A DNA stretch of 64,000 nucleotides. Source: Planctomycetaceae bacterium (GTDB taxonomy: Bacteria > Planctomycetota > Planctomycetia > Gemmatales > Gemmataceae). Each line of letters opens with the position of its first letter. The stretch's first letter is position 1. A program made the position numbers and the translations under genes. The notes below the pieces were generated by a model. That model was not told the origin of the DNA. It did no database searches and worked only from the letters and a program-made list of their open reading frames with translations. Of the stretch, positions 1-10,800 are shown in pieces. The stretch spans positions 48,861-112,860 of the forward strand of contig PNLP01000020.1 of assembly GCA_013823135.1 (NCBI GenBank), in the 5' to 3' direction.

Positions 1-387
1 ATTATCCTCGACACCGCCCACAACGAGCCGAGTGCAGAGGCGTTGGTGGCCACTCTCCGAACGAATTTTCCCACCGCTGGTCACAAGTCAGTTGTGTTTG
101 CTGTGTCGGCGGATAAGCAGTACGTCGAGATTTTGCGTATCTTGGCCGGGTACTTCGACCGATTCTACCTGACGAAATACGGCAACCCGCGAGCGGTGCC
201 GCCGGAGAGGCTGGCTGCCGCCCTGACAGAGGTGTCGCCCGGAAAGCCATTCGCAATCCATCTGAAATCTGGCGAGGCTTTGGCTGCGGTCCGTGCGGCC
301 AGTGGCCCTGACGACCTGTTGTGCATCACGGGGAGCGTGTTCCTCGCCGGGGAGTTGCGAGCGTTGCTCTCACGCTTTGATTCATGA
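1..387 (+). CDS. folC: Folylpolyglutamate synthase / dihydrofolate synthase, C-terminal fragment
   Basis: The reading frame is open from the first base, so this is the 3' end of a gene that starts outside the window. The first codons read IILDTAHNEPSAEAL, which matches the D-G-A-H-N signature that opens the C-terminal domain of FolC and Mur ligases. The remaining ~110 residues follow the Rossmann-like pattern of that domain and end in a helix of the type LAGELRALLSRF. FolC adds glutamate to folates in the cytoplasm. The G of DGAHN is T here, a tolerated variant. MurC-F ligases are less likely because the fragment ends soon after the motif, as FolC does. Confidence 0.75.
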   Translation: MILDTAHNEPSAEALVATLRTNFPTAGHKSVVFAVSADKQYVEILRILAGYFDRFYLTKYGNPRAVPPERLAAALTEVSPGKPFAIHLKSGEALAAVRAASGPDDLLCITGSVFLAGELRALLSRFDS

Positions 388-429
388 CGGAGCCTCGGAT
401 TTCTCGACTGCCCAAGAGGTTCCGCAGGG

Positions 430-2088
430 TTACTTCGTGCGAACGGGTGCGATGATTCGTGTGGCGTGCTTCTTGTCGAGGTACAAGGTGTTCTTGGCCA
501 TCACGGTTGTTTCTGGTGGTTCGACCGTCAGCGGTTCGCCGGTGTTCGGGTTCGGTTCGTAGAAGGGGGCTCCGGTACTGGCCACGGTGATACGGATTCG
601 GTGACCTTTATTGAAGATCAGGCTTGTCCACCCGACATCGAAGGCCACGGGGTAGACGGTTCCCGGTTCCATCATCACTTCCTTCTCGTACCCTTCCCGA
701 TACCGTGCACGGCGAATGTAGTCGATCACGAGCATGGATCGACCGTCTGGATACACATCACTGACCCGGACGATGAAATCGGTGTCCTTCGCGGTCGATG
801 ATACCCAGAGTTCCGCTTGCACCTTCCCGGTCCATTCAACTGGATCTGACAGCACCTCGGATGTGAATGTTCGAACCTCGGTCTGCTTCTCGAAATCGCG
901 TGCATCCTTCGCACCTGGGAAACCACGGCCCAGAATCGTCGCGGGCTTGATCGGATCGGCGACAAAGGTGGTCGAAGCTTTCTCCTCGGACGGTGGCTGG
1001 AGCGATAAGGAACCGCCCTCTCGCAGGTAGTACGGGGTCGACAGAGCCTTGACAGGCCAGTCGTCTGCTGTCCGCCAAGCGTTCCCTGGCGCATCCTTTT
1101 CGCCAACAGCCCCCATGACGTAGTACCGCACGGTGGGGTCTTTCATCACGCCGTTGTCTTTGCCTTTCAGGTGATGGTCGAACCAGCGAAGCATGTGCGA
1201 TTCCGTGTCGAATTTCGCGTTCTCGGCATACTCGAGTTCATTGGTTTTGCTCGTGTTCTTGAACCTGCCATGGAGCCAGGGGCCGATAAGTAATTGCTGC
1301 TGACCCCGCGAGTTCGGACCTCCCTTGTGTTGCCTGCCGACGTAGCTGTCGATGCTGCCCACACACATGAAGTCGTACCAACTGCCCACGGTGAAACAGG
1401 GGACATCCATTTTGTCGAAGTGCTTCGTGCAGTCCTCGGCAGCCCAGTAGGCATCGAAGTTTGGGTGCGAGAACCACTCCTTGAGCAGTTTGCGGTTGTC
1501 GTCTGGGTTCCGGCAAACTGAGTCCATCTGCTTGAATCGCTCGGGCCGGGTTGTGCCACCGATGCGGTATCCTTCGTGGAAGAGACTCAACCCGGTGTCG
1601 ATCATGTATTGAGCTTTGAGGGATGGTGGCTGAGTGATCGCCAGGAAGTTCTGTGCGAACCCGGCTTGTGAACTGCCAAATGTGCCAACCTTTCCGGTAC
1701 TCCACGATTGCTTCGCGAGCCACTCGACCGTGTCGTAACCGTCCTTCATCTCGCCCCAGCCGAGTGCTCGATAGCCGACCCACGCTCCCTCAGACTTCCC
1801 CGCGCCACGAAAATTCTGGGCCGCCACGACGTAACCACCTTCCGCAAGTTTCGCAAAACCCTTACGGGTGGCGGGCGATGTTAGGTCTGCATATCGCTGT
1901 TCGAGCAGTACGGGCCATGGCCCTTTCCCTGGAGGGAAGTACAGGTACACGGATAGTTTGGTACCGTCCCGCATCGGAACCATAGCGTGCTTCTCGGTCA
2001 CGGTTCCGAGATCGATCGGTTTCTCGTCTCCCGCCACGGTTGACCACGAGCTGAGAAGGGTGAGGAGAGTTGCAATTCGGAGGATCAT
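430..2088 (-). CDS. Secreted CocE/NonD-type hydrolase (X-Pro dipeptidyl-peptidase S15 family)
   Basis: 552 residues. An N-terminal signal peptide (about 1-20, ending STVAG) suggests export. The alpha/beta-hydrolase core carries the nucleophile elbow G-S-S-Q-A-G at about 138-143 with Ser140 as nucleophile. QNFRGAGKSEG at about 91-101 is typical of the family, the Asp region is VGSWYDF, and the His is in GPWLHG. The C-terminal third fits the X-Pro-peptidase jelly-roll domain (DTDFIVRVSDVYPDG). The family hydrolyses acyl-Pro peptides, cocaine-type esters or beta-lactam esters; the substrate cannot be read here. The gene lies 21 bp after the sugar isomerase-like gene on the same strand and is probably co-transcribed with it. 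Confidence 0.85.
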   Translation of the reverse strand: MILRIATLLTLLSSWSTVAGDEKPIDLGTVTEKHAMVPMRDGTKLSVYLYFPPGKGPWPVLLEQRYADLTSPATRKGFAKLAEGGYVVAAQNFRGAGKSEGAWVGYRALGWGEMKDGYDTVEWLAKQSWSTGKVGTFGSSQAGFAQNFLAITQPPSLKAQYMIDTGLSLFHEGYRIGGTTRPERFKQMDSVCRNPDDNRKLLKEWFSHPNFDAYWAAEDCTKHFDKMDVPCFTVGSWYDFMCVGSIDSYVGRQHKGGPNSRGQQQLLIGPWLHGRFKNTSKTNELEYAENAKFDTESHMLRWFDHHLKGKDNGVMKDPTVRYYVMGAVGEKDAPGNAWRTADDWPVKALSTPYYLREGGSLSLQPPSEEKASTTFVADPIKPATILGRGFPGAKDARDFEKQTEVRTFTSEVLSDPVEWTGKVQAELWVSSTAKDTDFIVRVSDVYPDGRSMLVIDYIRRARYREGYEKEVMMEPGTVYPVAFDVGWTSLIFNKGHRIRITVASTGAPFYEPNPNTGEPLTVEPPETTVMAKNTLYLDKKHATRIIAPVRTK

Positions 2089-2109
2089 GGACGTGGCTCC
2101 AGACTCGAA

Positions 2110-2931
2110 TCAGTTCGTCGCCAGGAGGCGACTCGCTGCGGTAAACCCCAAGCTGACAACTTGCTGCGGTTTCGCTCTCCACAATTCCGGGTTCATCAGT
2201 TCGAGCGACACCGCACCATCGTAATCGATCTGCCTGAGTCGGCGAATGATGGGTTCCAATCGGAAGTCACCTTCGCCTGGCATCACACGATCGGCGTCGG
2301 TCATCACTTCTCGTGGCACACCAGCCACATCGCTCAGTTGAACGTGGAACAGGTTCGCCGCTGTGAGTCGATCCAGGTCTTCTGACTTGCTCGGTCCCTT
2401 GTAGAAGTGGAAAGTGTCGAGACACACGCCCACATTTGGCTCGCGACACTGCTCGACGAGAGTTAACGCCGTATCGAGGCACGAGCAGAATGCATCCCCA
2501 CCACGGAATTCGAGGGCGAGTCGGACGCCAAAAGCTGCTGCCCACTGGCCTGCCTGAGCGAGGGAGACAACGGCACGGCCGAGGTCTTGCGTGTCGGGCT
2601 TTTGTGCGAAGTCGGCAGCCAGGATCAACGTGCTGATGCCAAATACCTGACAGAGATCGAGGCGGCGTTTGAAGTGGTCGAAGTGTGCCTTGCGTTGTTC
2701 GCCCTGCGACAACAACAGACCACCCTGATACGCTGCGGCGATAAGTGTGATGCCACGTTGCGAAAGGGCTGCGAGTGTATTCGCAGCAGAGATGTCTTCC
2801 AGGTGCTTTTCGAGTTTGGTCAGCCAGACCTCAATGGTCCGGCAGCCAGCAGCGTGGTAGTTCTCGGCGTCTTCGGCGAACGAACTCGTGAGTGTCGTCG
2901 CTTGGGAAATACACGGGATCATCGCGGTCAA
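2110..2931 (-). CDS. Sugar phosphate isomerase/epimerase-like TIM-barrel protein
   Basis: 273 residues, the usual length of the AP endonuclease 2 / xylose isomerase-like barrel family. Candidate metal ligands sit at strand ends: LALEFRGG, VCLDTFHFYKG, FHVQLSDV and SLELMNPE. The start codon overlaps the stop of the upstream kinase-like ORF by 4 bp (ATGA), which implies translational coupling. The hydrolase gene follows 21 bp downstream. Substrate is unknown; hydroxypyruvate isomerase, inosose dehydratase and ketose epimerase are all possible in this fold. Confidence 0.8.
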   Translation of the reverse strand: MTAMIPCISQATTLTSSFAEDAENYHAAGCRTIEVWLTKLEKHLEDISAANTLAALSQRGITLIAAAYQGGLLLSQGEQRKAHFDHFKRRLDLCQVFGISTLILAADFAQKPDTQDLGRAVVSLAQAGQWAAAFGVRLALEFRGGDAFCSCLDTALTLVEQCREPNVGVCLDTFHFYKGPSKSEDLDRLTAANLFHVQLSDVAGVPREVMTDADRVMPGEGDFRLEPIIRRLRQIDYDGAVSLELMNPELWRAKPQQVVSLGFTAASRLLATN

Positions 2932-5336
2932 GCCTTCTTCTTGGGCTTCCCGCCGTCTGGTGCTTTCTTGGTGGGCTTGGTCGGCTCGGGTTCAGGATCG
3001 GAGCTGCCATCAAACACCCCTGTTAGCCACAGGACGAGCATGGTGACAGCAGTGATATGCAACATTCCGCCAAGAAGGAGCAGCATCTTGCTGCGGCCTT
3101 TTTCCTCAGCGGACATCACTCGAACTTTTCGCGGTTCGGCGGGGCCAGATTGTGCCTGCTCGAATTCGTTTGGGCTGACACCCCACTCATCACTGTGTTC
3201 CGTGGCAACCTCGTCCATCGGAACTGCGACCAGTTCGGGATGGCCGTTTGCGGCCGCGGGGTTGCTGTATCCGACAACCGAAGCCGGTGACGCCAGAGGG
3301 GCCATCTTCGGGCTCGATGGAGCAGTCACCTGACGGCAGAACTTGTTCAGCGCGATTTCGACTTCATGAGCACTCTGTGGACGTTTTGCCGGATCTTTCT
3401 CGAGCAACTTACTGATCAGCGCGACGAAGTCGGGCGGCAGATCGGGCCGGAGCGTCGCCAGGGGTGGTGGGCTGTTCGATCGGATCTTGTTGACAAGTTC
3501 CTGGTCCTCACCAGTGAACGGGGGCCGGCCGGTAAGGAGGAAGTAGAGCGATCCCCCCAAACTGTAGAGGTCGCCGCGGGCATCCTGCGTGGGCGAATCG
3601 AGCCGCTCGGGTGGGAGATACGGCGAGACCCCAGTTGGGTAGGCCGATGCAGGAGGCCGCATCGGAACCAAACCCAGTTCGGCGAGGCGAACCACTGCAT
3701 CGGGTGCTGGCCGCCGGCGTTGCTTGCCTTGAGCGTTTGTCTTGACGTTCAGCGGGCCGATCACAAGGTTCGACGGGCGGATGTCGCCGTGCGTTCCGCC
3801 GTGCTCGTGAGCCGGTCGGAGTGCCGACGCGATGGACCGACCATACTCTGCTGCCAGGAACCCTGGCATCGCGCCGCCGATTTCCTTCGACAGCGTCTCG
3901 AGATCGGCCGAGTCTGGTGCCGGATCAATCACGAGATACAACTGATCGCCCTGCATTCCGGCATCGAGCAGCGGAACGAGGTTCGGATGTGAAAGCATCC
4001 CGAATGCGCGGGCACGAGCCAGGTAATTTGTCGGGTTATCAATCGGGGAGAACCAGTCGCCCCGGAGTCGTCGGAGAACGATCGGCGTCCGCAGCGAGGG
4101 GTGGAGGGCACGATAGGCTGTGCCCCCGGGACACGGACCAATCTCGTCGATGATGGGGTAACCGCCGTAGCTCAGTTCGTGGCCTCGATGTTCCCGCAAC
4201 GCCGACGCCTGAAACTGCGTCAAAACCCCCCGCGATTGGAGGTATTCGCAGAAGACATTCAAATCGGACTCGGGAAAGTCCGGCTGCGTGATGAGTTGCT
4301 GCACCTGTTCCGGGAACAGCACGCGACTGGCCTGAGCGCGGTCGAGGAAACCCGCGACGGATTCAGAAGGCATGTCAAAACGTCTCGAAGGAAGTACGGC
4401 GAGGGTGCTGGGAAGATTGTAGCGTATTCGGGAACCAATAGCGACGTTCAAGCGGTGGTTTCGCGAGGTTCCCCGCCGGGGACTCTGGAATATGTTGGTT
4501 GCAGAATGTGTCGATGATTTGACTGATTTCATCTGAAGCGTGCGGACACAGTGCTGACGCTCTGTGGAACGAAGTCGCTGCGGTGCCGTTCTGGACCGAT
4601 TGGATCCAAACGAAACCCGCTGAGATTGCTCAACCGATAAGTCGGAATCGCAGGGATTGTTCTTCGCCTCACTCCCGTGGTGGCGTGGTTCCGGCGTGGC
4701 GGATGGAGTTTCCCGGGCGGGTCCGGCTGACTCCGGTGAAACCGGGTGGTCGCCTCGACCAGTTGTCGGCTGGCTCGGGTCGTGAGGCGTTCGTGGTACG
4801 GGATTGCCTCCCGCATCACCATTTCCCTGATCCTTCTCGCGATTCTTTTGCTTCTCGCGCTCGATGATGGCATCGACTTCTTCCTGTGGGAAACGCTTGG
4901 CTCGCGCTTCCAGGTCCGCGTCGGATTGTTCTGTCAGCCACAGCAAGAACTCGACATCCTCGTCTTTCATCTTGGCGAGTCGAGGGTCGATTTCCTGAGG
5001 CTTCTTCGCGGTCGACTTTGCACGACGACGGTGGCGGATCATTGTCATGCTGATGCGAGCCAGGCTGTCGGCTGCGTGACGGATCTCGCGATTGTCGCCG
5101 ACTCGGAGAAGCCTGCGCATCTGGAACATGGACTCGGCGAGCCCCTCGCGGATCACCTGCCGCTGGGCTTTGGAGTACATGCGGTCGTACAGCTTGCCGG
5201 CCTCCTTGCAAAGTTGTTTCAGGTCGTCCGCGGCATAGTCGAGTTCATCGGCACTGGCAGGCCAGCCCGACCCCTCAGCGCGGAGTTCCGCAGCGCGGGA
5301 AAGCACGGCCTCCACTTCGGGGGTCATTGTGAACAT
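2928..5336 (-). CDS. Fusion ORF: unknown N-terminal domain plus degenerate Ser/Thr kinase with C-terminal membrane anchor
   Basis: One open frame of 802 codons. Residues 1-170 form a charged helical domain I do not recognise. Residues about 175-320 are Arg/Ser/Thr-rich, of low complexity, and look like translated spacer. A second ATG at base 4373 (Met322) begins a convincing kinase-like protein (MPSESVAGFLDRA), so two originally separate genes may be read as one. The kinase domain (about 395-645) lacks key residues: the VAIK lysine is Arg422, HRD is HGD (516-518, with Asn523 kept), and DFG is ELG (553-555). One membrane helix lies about 750-775, followed by a Pro/Lys-rich tail. It is probably a pseudokinase. 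It overlaps the next gene by 4 bp. Confidence 0.6.
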   Translation of the reverse strand: MFTMTPEVEAVLSRAAELRAEGSGWPASADELDYAADDLKQLCKEAGKLYDRMYSKAQRQVIREGLAESMFQMRRLLRVGDNREIRHAADSLARISMTMIRHRRRAKSTAKKPQEIDPRLAKMKDEDVEFLLWLTEQSDADLEARAKRFPQEEVDAIIEREKQKNREKDQGNGDAGGNPVPRTPHDPSQPTTGRGDHPVSPESAGPARETPSATPEPRHHGSEAKNNPCDSDLSVEQSQRVSFGSNRSRTAPQRLRSTERQHCVRTLQMKSVKSSTHSATNIFQSPRRGTSRNHRLNVAIGSRIRYNLPSTLAVLPSRRFDMPSESVAGFLDRAQASRVLFPEQVQQLITQPDFPESDLNVFCEYLQSRGVLTQFQASALREHRGHELSYGGYPIIDEIGPCPGGTAYRALHPSLRTPIVLRRLRGDWFSPIDNPTNYLARARAFGMLSHPNLVPLLDAGMQGDQLYLVIDPAPDSADLETLSKEIGGAMPGFLAAEYGRSIASALRPAHEHGGTHGDIRPSNLVIGPLNVKTNAQGKQRRRPAPDAVVRLAELGLVPMRPPASAYPTGVSPYLPPERLDSPTQDARGDLYSLGGSLYFLLTGRPPFTGEDQELVNKIRSNSPPPLATLRPDLPPDFVALISKLLEKDPAKRPQSAHEVEIALNKFCRQVTAPSSPKMAPLASPASVVGYSNPAAANGHPELVAVPMDEVATEHSDEWGVSPNEFEQAQSGPAEPRKVRVMSAEEKGRSKMLLLLGGMLHITAVTMLVLWLTGVFDGSSDPEPEPTKPTKKAPDGGKPKKKA

Positions 5337-5370
5337 GGCAACACCAGGGGAAAGTGGCGACGCGATCTAT

Positions 5371-5428
5371 CCGAGCCCGAGCGCCAAGCGAGGATCCACG
5401 CTGATTCTCGCTTGGCGCTCGGGCTCGG
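5371..5428. repeat. Perfect inverted repeat, 22-bp arms
   Basis: Arms 5371-5392 and 5407-5428 are exact reverse complements and enclose a 14-base loop. The arm begins CCGAGCCCGAGCGCC. It lies between the kinase-like ORF start (5336) and the end of the LRR kinase gene (5536), both leftward. It could terminate transcripts of the upstream kinase gene. There is no clear T-tract. Confidence 0.8.
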
Positions 5429-5535
5429 ACATTCAGTCGGGACAATACGTTCCGCGAAGAAGTGTCTATCTGTACATGCTGGATGAGTGAGGCGAAGTCA
5501 AATCGAATTTCCGATTCATCCCGGGGCGTACCTCG

Positions 5536-7740
5536 CTATTTTTTGGCCTCGAAGACGCCACCGTTCCACTCGATTCGGCAACGCGGCAAAGTCGTCGCGA
5601 GTTGCTTCACGCCGTCCTCGGTGACTAGCGTGTCCTTCAATCCGAGTTGCTCAAGAGCGGTCAGTTGTTTCAGGTTCACCAATCCGGCATCACTCACCCG
5701 TGTTTGGCTCAGACTGAGGGTCTTCAGGTTCTTGCAATCCTTGAAGTTCACCAGCCCCGCATCCGTCGTGTTCGTGACGTGCAGGCTTAGCGTCGTGAGG
5801 TTGTTGCAACCCGCGAAGGTCTTCAACCCCTTGTCGCTCAACTCCGTGTTGTTGAGCCAGAGCGATTCCAGTTGCTTGCAATCCTTGAAGTTCGCGAGGC
5901 CGATGTCGGTGACCGGTGTGCAGTCGAGGCCGAGGACTCGCAGGTTTGGGCAGTCCTTGAAGTAGCCGAGGCCCACATCCGTCACCCGCGTATTGCCGAT
6001 ATTGAGCAGGACGATTCCTTTGCAGTCCTTGAAGTTGATCAGGCCCGCATCGCTCACTTGTGGGCACGGGTTCATGTGCAGGAACGCCAGGCTTTTGCAG
6101 TCCTTGAAGTGAGCGAGGTCCGCGTCGTTCGTTTGCGGATTCTTGAACAATAGTCCCGTCACCGCAAACGGAACCTTGGGTAGGTCAGCAACACGACCAA
6201 CCTCCGGCCCGTTGTTCACCCACAGCGTACAGCCCAGCCCCAGCGCGAACTCGGCAGCAACGCGATCATCTACAGGTTTGACTGGTTCCTTCACCACACC
6301 AGGAACGACTGCGGCAACATCTTTCGTCGTCGGTTTCACCAGCACCGGGATGGCATCGCTGTTCTTGGTTTTCATGATGTCGGCGACGACCACCGCCAAC
6401 GCTGCCAACACCAATAGCGAACCCACCAGCGCCAGCGGCCAAATCGCGAAACGCCTGGGTGGGGCCGGCGTGACTGATGTGGTCACGGGGTTCGCGTCCC
6501 ACTCCGTATCGGACACCGTTTCCCAGGGGTCGGGGTTTCCTGCGGTCGAGTTCGCCAGGGCACCCACCGATGGCGCGTTACGCGTGACTTTCACCTCTCG
6601 CAGCGCATCCACCACGGCCTGAGCACTTGTGGGGCGGTCGGTACTCGACTTCGCCATGAGCCGCATGATGAGTTCGGAGAGCACGCCGGGAACGGCCGGG
6701 TTCTTCCCAATCGGAGGTGGCGGGTTGTGATTGGCGAGTGAATTGAGGATCGCGCCCGTAGTTGGGCCGCGGAACGGTAATTCACCGGTCGTCATCTGAT
6801 ACAGCATGACGCCGAGACTCCACAGGTCCGTGCGGGGATCGACGCCCAACCCGCATGCTTGTTCCGGACTCATGTAAGCGGGCGTGCCGACGACCGAACC
6901 TTCCGGCATCAACTCTTCCGTGGCATCGCCGTCGGCATCCCCCTGAGCGAGCCCAAAGTCGAGGATCTTCACGCGCCGCCCGCGACCTTCGAGCCAGACA
7001 TTTGCCGGCTTGATGTCGCGGTGAACGAGGCTTTGCGCATGAGCCGCTGCGAGCCCCACAGCCACCTCTCGCGCAATCCGGACGACCTCGCTGATCGGCA
7101 CCGCCGGGTTCGCTTTGAGTGCGTCGGCGAGCGTCTGCCCCTTCAAGAGCGGCATTGCGATGAACGGAACACTGCCTTCTTCACCGACCTGATAAATGGC
7201 GATGATGTGGTCGTGCTCGACTGCGGCCTGCGCGCGAGCCTCGCGGAGAAATCTCGCCTTTGCCGTTACGTTGGACGCGAAATGAGGGAGCATCACCTTC
7301 AGGGCGATATGCCGACGAAGCGCGGGGTCTTCCGCACGAAAGACCGCGCCCATTCCCCCCGCCCCGAGCTTTCCCAGCACGCGATATGGCCCAAGGCGGC
7401 CAAGTTCCTCGGGCTGTTGGGGTGGGGCAAGAAACGTGAATTCCGTGGATCGTGGTGGGCCAGGCGGTGCGGCGAGAGTCTCACTTCCATCGGTGGATTC
7501 GCTCGTCGAGTCTGCACCGAAGCCGACCGAGACGATTTCCAGGATCGCCACGGTTTGTTCCGTGAGATCCGTGTTGTCCGACTCATCGCACGGATCGAGC
7601 GGCACTCGTCCGTCGCACCTGGGACAGCTTGCGCCGGTCACGCCCGCTGGCGAGGACTTCACCTTGAGTAAGACTTTGCACGCCGGGCAGGTGACAGTCG
7701 GAGCGTGCATCGGGTAACCGTTGGGTAACGACGGGACCAT
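5536..7740 (-). CDS. Membrane Ser/Thr protein kinase with zinc ribbon and extracytoplasmic leucine-rich repeats
   Basis: 734 residues from the ATG at 7740; another ATG at 7710 is possible. The open frame continues further upstream, but that part overlaps the neighbouring gene and is not coding-like. Order: zinc ribbon (two C-x2-C pairs, about 18-43); kinase domain about 115-385 with all catalytic residues (glycine loop GAGGMG, Lys148, HRD Asp242, DFG Asp261, SPE); one membrane helix about 431-455; about eight LRRs of the GLxNFKDCKxLxxLxL type up to the C-terminus. This PknB-like layout predicts phosphorylation inside the cell controlled by a sensor outside the inner membrane. It lies 68 bp after the large membrane protein gene, same strand. 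Confidence 0.85.
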   Translation of the reverse strand: MVPSLPNGYPMHAPTVTCPACKVLLKVKSSPAGVTGASCPRCDGRVPLDPCDESDNTDLTEQTVAILEIVSVGFGADSTSESTDGSETLAAPPGPPRSTEFTFLAPPQQPEELGRLGPYRVLGKLGAGGMGAVFRAEDPALRRHIALKVMLPHFASNVTAKARFLREARAQAAVEHDHIIAIYQVGEEGSVPFIAMPLLKGQTLADALKANPAVPISEVVRIAREVAVGLAAAHAQSLVHRDIKPANVWLEGRGRRVKILDFGLAQGDADGDATEELMPEGSVVGTPAYMSPEQACGLGVDPRTDLWSLGVMLYQMTTGELPFRGPTTGAILNSLANHNPPPPIGKNPAVPGVLSELIMRLMAKSSTDRPTSAQAVVDALREVKVTRNAPSVGALANSTAGNPDPWETVSDTEWDANPVTTSVTPAPPRRFAIWPLALVGSLLVLAALAVVVADIMKTKNSDAIPVLVKPTTKDVAAVVPGVVKEPVKPVDDRVAAEFALGLGCTLWVNNGPEVGRVADLPKVPFAVTGLLFKNPQTNDADLAHFKDCKSLAFLHMNPCPQVSDAGLINFKDCKGIVLLNIGNTRVTDVGLGYFKDCPNLRVLGLDCTPVTDIGLANFKDCKQLESLWLNNTELSDKGLKTFAGCNNLTTLSLHVTNTTDAGLVNFKDCKNLKTLSLSQTRVSDAGLVNLKQLTALEQLGLKDTLVTEDGVKQLATTLPRCRIEWNGGVFEAKK

Positions 7741-7808
7741 AACATTTTGCCAGCGACCGATCGTCGCGGCAATGGCCGGTGTAACCTCACGTGGACCCTC
7801 AGGCGTCG

Positions 7809-10800
7809 TCACGCTGGCGGTTTGGCCCCAACGTTCCAGCGTTGGCCCCACTCGTCCCACGAAACGCGGCGCGGCAGGTCCGCGAGGTCTGTTGTGGGTG
7901 TGGCATCGTCTGAGCGGTCGTTCCCATTCACGCGGTCCGTCGCCCCCATGTCGAGCATCCCTCGAAGTGACGCCACGAAGGCTGCCCGCTGTGGCTCGGT
8001 CAGTTTGTCTACCCAACCGATCTGGTCGATGTGTGCTTCGATTGTCCCGCACACGTTCTCGAAGCCGAGGATGAACGAATCTCTCCCCAGCGAGGAGGCC
8101 AGCAGTTCCACTGTTACCCGCTGACAGCCGAACCGAACCGCACCGACCTGTAAGGGAATTCCGCCCCACGCGGGGGCATGGGAAAGCAAGTGGACCAGTT
8201 CGCGCTCCACGAACCAATGCACCCCTTCTGCTGCGTGGTCCAGATCGTGGTGCAACCGCCCAGATTTTTCGATGTGGGAATGTCGGAGCTTTCGGAACAG
8301 CTTCGGGATCGTCCCCGAGTGGAACCCCGGGCGGAGCAATCCCCGCATCGACTCGCCGTGTGAACCCAGGGTTACGGGCTTGAGCTTGTCCGGGCGGTTT
8401 GCCGCGTACAACCGCCAGTTCGCAAGGAGTTCCCAGGCGATGAAGCCGAAAATGCCCGGTACGCACGCGATCAGCGAGAATGCCCAGACGTTTGCCTCGG
8501 CAATGCCCCAGCCGGTCATCTTGGCCAGAAGTTCTCCGAAACTCGGGACCAGTGGCAACAGGAGTTTGTGCGACACCGTGACGACAGGGAAGTGCTTCAC
8601 CGGGTTAATCTGCGGTTCGAGCAGCAGGTTAAATGCGAACCGAAAAACGTATGCGATGGGGAACCAGAACAGACCCAGAAGCGCCTTCGAGACGAACGAA
8701 CCTTGCGAATCGCCGCCACGGAATCGAAGGCGTTCGTCCACGGCATACAGGCAGCGTTCGACCCAGTTCCCGAGCCTGCGAAACCAGTCCATGATCGTGG
8801 CGAGGATGCCCGGAATCAGGTTCACGCGCACGACTCGCCACCAGTCGGACACAGCTTCGGCGATGTGATCTTGGAGCACCCAGCCCCAGGGTGTGTTGTA
8901 CGCGAGCGTGAGCCCGGCCCAGAATGCCCATCCCCAGCGGGCGAGGAACTTCGGATTCGTGCCGAAGAGAAACATCGCTCCAAACAGAATCAACGTGATG
9001 AGCAGAGGGCTCCAGAAATAGCGGCGTAGGAGGCGGACCGGGCGACTGAGGCGAACGTCCCGCACGACACGCGAACGCCACACTCGCATGGGAATGCCCC
9101 ACAGAATCTCTCGTGTGGCCCACCAGAGGTAGCTCACGGCCGAACCGACCGCACGGCGGAACGGCGGCGCGTGGATCACCAGGAACAGGAACACGGACAG
9201 GCCACCGACCCAGTCCCACGGCACATGGAAGTGCCCATGACTCCCTTCCTTTGTCAGGCTCACCTGCGACGGAATCAATACGTTTCGCACCAGGTTGGCG
9301 GGGTGTGGGGCGTCTTCCCAGATGTAGTCGCCTGTTACTTCGTCAACCTCCACTTCGTCGGATGTCGCCTTCCCGTCGGGCGGCAAGACCACAGGTATAA
9401 CCACATCGGTGGCCACCGGTGCGGGCGGCGGCGGCGCGGTGGGTGCAGGTGCGGCGCTCGGCTTGCCCGCGACGAGTTTCGCGGCGAAGGAGTAGATCTT
9501 CTCGCCGATGTGCGACATTTCTTGCGCGCCGACGACGGCCATGAACGCCCCGGCGAAGGGCAGGATCAGGAACAGGAACAGCGCTCGCCCAACCGGGTTC
9601 GCGAAGAACAACGAACTCGCACGTTGCAGCCAGCGGAGGTAGAACTCGCCCTTACGGTAGATGCCGTCGAGGGAATACGCGAGGTTGAGGTCGGCCTTCA
9701 GCAGCGGGTCGCCGGTGAGGAACTCGCCTGCGCTGTGGAGGTCGGGCATCTTCAGGCGATTCCGGGCAATCGCGTCTCGCAGGTCGCCGATTCGCAGATA
9801 CCCCCGCGAACAGACGCGGTCGATCAACTCGGCGATGAGCTTGTCGCGGGCGACTTCCTCGACCGTGTTGGTTGCGATGAACCCAGCATCCACCAGTGCT
9901 GTGGCGATGATCGGCGTGAAGTCGTGGCGGATCTTGTGTTCGAGGTCGTGAAGTTGGTGATGGAACAACCGATCAATGCGGAGCAGGGCGGGCGGCGCTA
10001 GCGCGACCCGGATCAGTTGAGTGTGCGCTCGCCGTAGACCCATCAGGATGAGAACGGGTTTGGCCCGCGGGAGCGACCGCTTCACGGGCCTCTTGCCGAA
10101 TGTGCGGATCGTTTCCGCGAGGTCCACGGCGTAGACTTCGCGCGAGAGTTCCACCGGGAGTTTCTGGAGTTCGTAAAGGCATCGCAGGGCACGCGGCCAG
10201 ACGCCCGACCTTGCTGAATCGAGCACGGGTGCCAGCGCCTGCCGCCATTCCTGTCGTGTGTCGTCGTCCCACGCGAACATATCGCCAAGGGAATCGACGA
10301 GTTTGCCGAGCGAAGAACGGGCGCCGGCGAGTGCGAGTTCCTTCTGCTCACCGGTCGCGGTCGCGGCGAACTCCGCACGTAGGATCGCAGCGCGGACGTT
10401 GTTCCCTTTTTGCTCCGCAGCCAGAGCACGACCGAGCACCCCGCCGGATTCTCCAGTCGGTACCGCAACCGCCGCTGACGACGCGATTCCCGCAGAGACT
10501 TCGCTGGGTGCGCCGATCTTCGGTGCAGGCTTCGATTCGGCCCCAGGTGGCTGAAAACCCTTCTCGCGGAACCAACGGAGGAAATCCGCGAGCGTCTGGC
10601 TGGAGTCGGCCAATGGTGCGATCAATCCCGCTGGCGCTGCACCTGCCCAGACCTCGTCAGGTTGCGGTTCTCGCGGCGGCAGTGAAGTACCTGCGGGGCA
10701 AGTGCGTTCGAGAAGTTCGACCGCGTTCACGTTTTCCGTCAGCATCCGACCGACCGTCGGGCGTTGTGGCAGACTCGGAAAGAAGGCTTCGAGACGCTCG

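Noticed and set aside
5371..5428. CRISPR repeat unit or IS terminal repeat
   Set aside because: Single copy, no regularly spaced repeats or transposase nearby.
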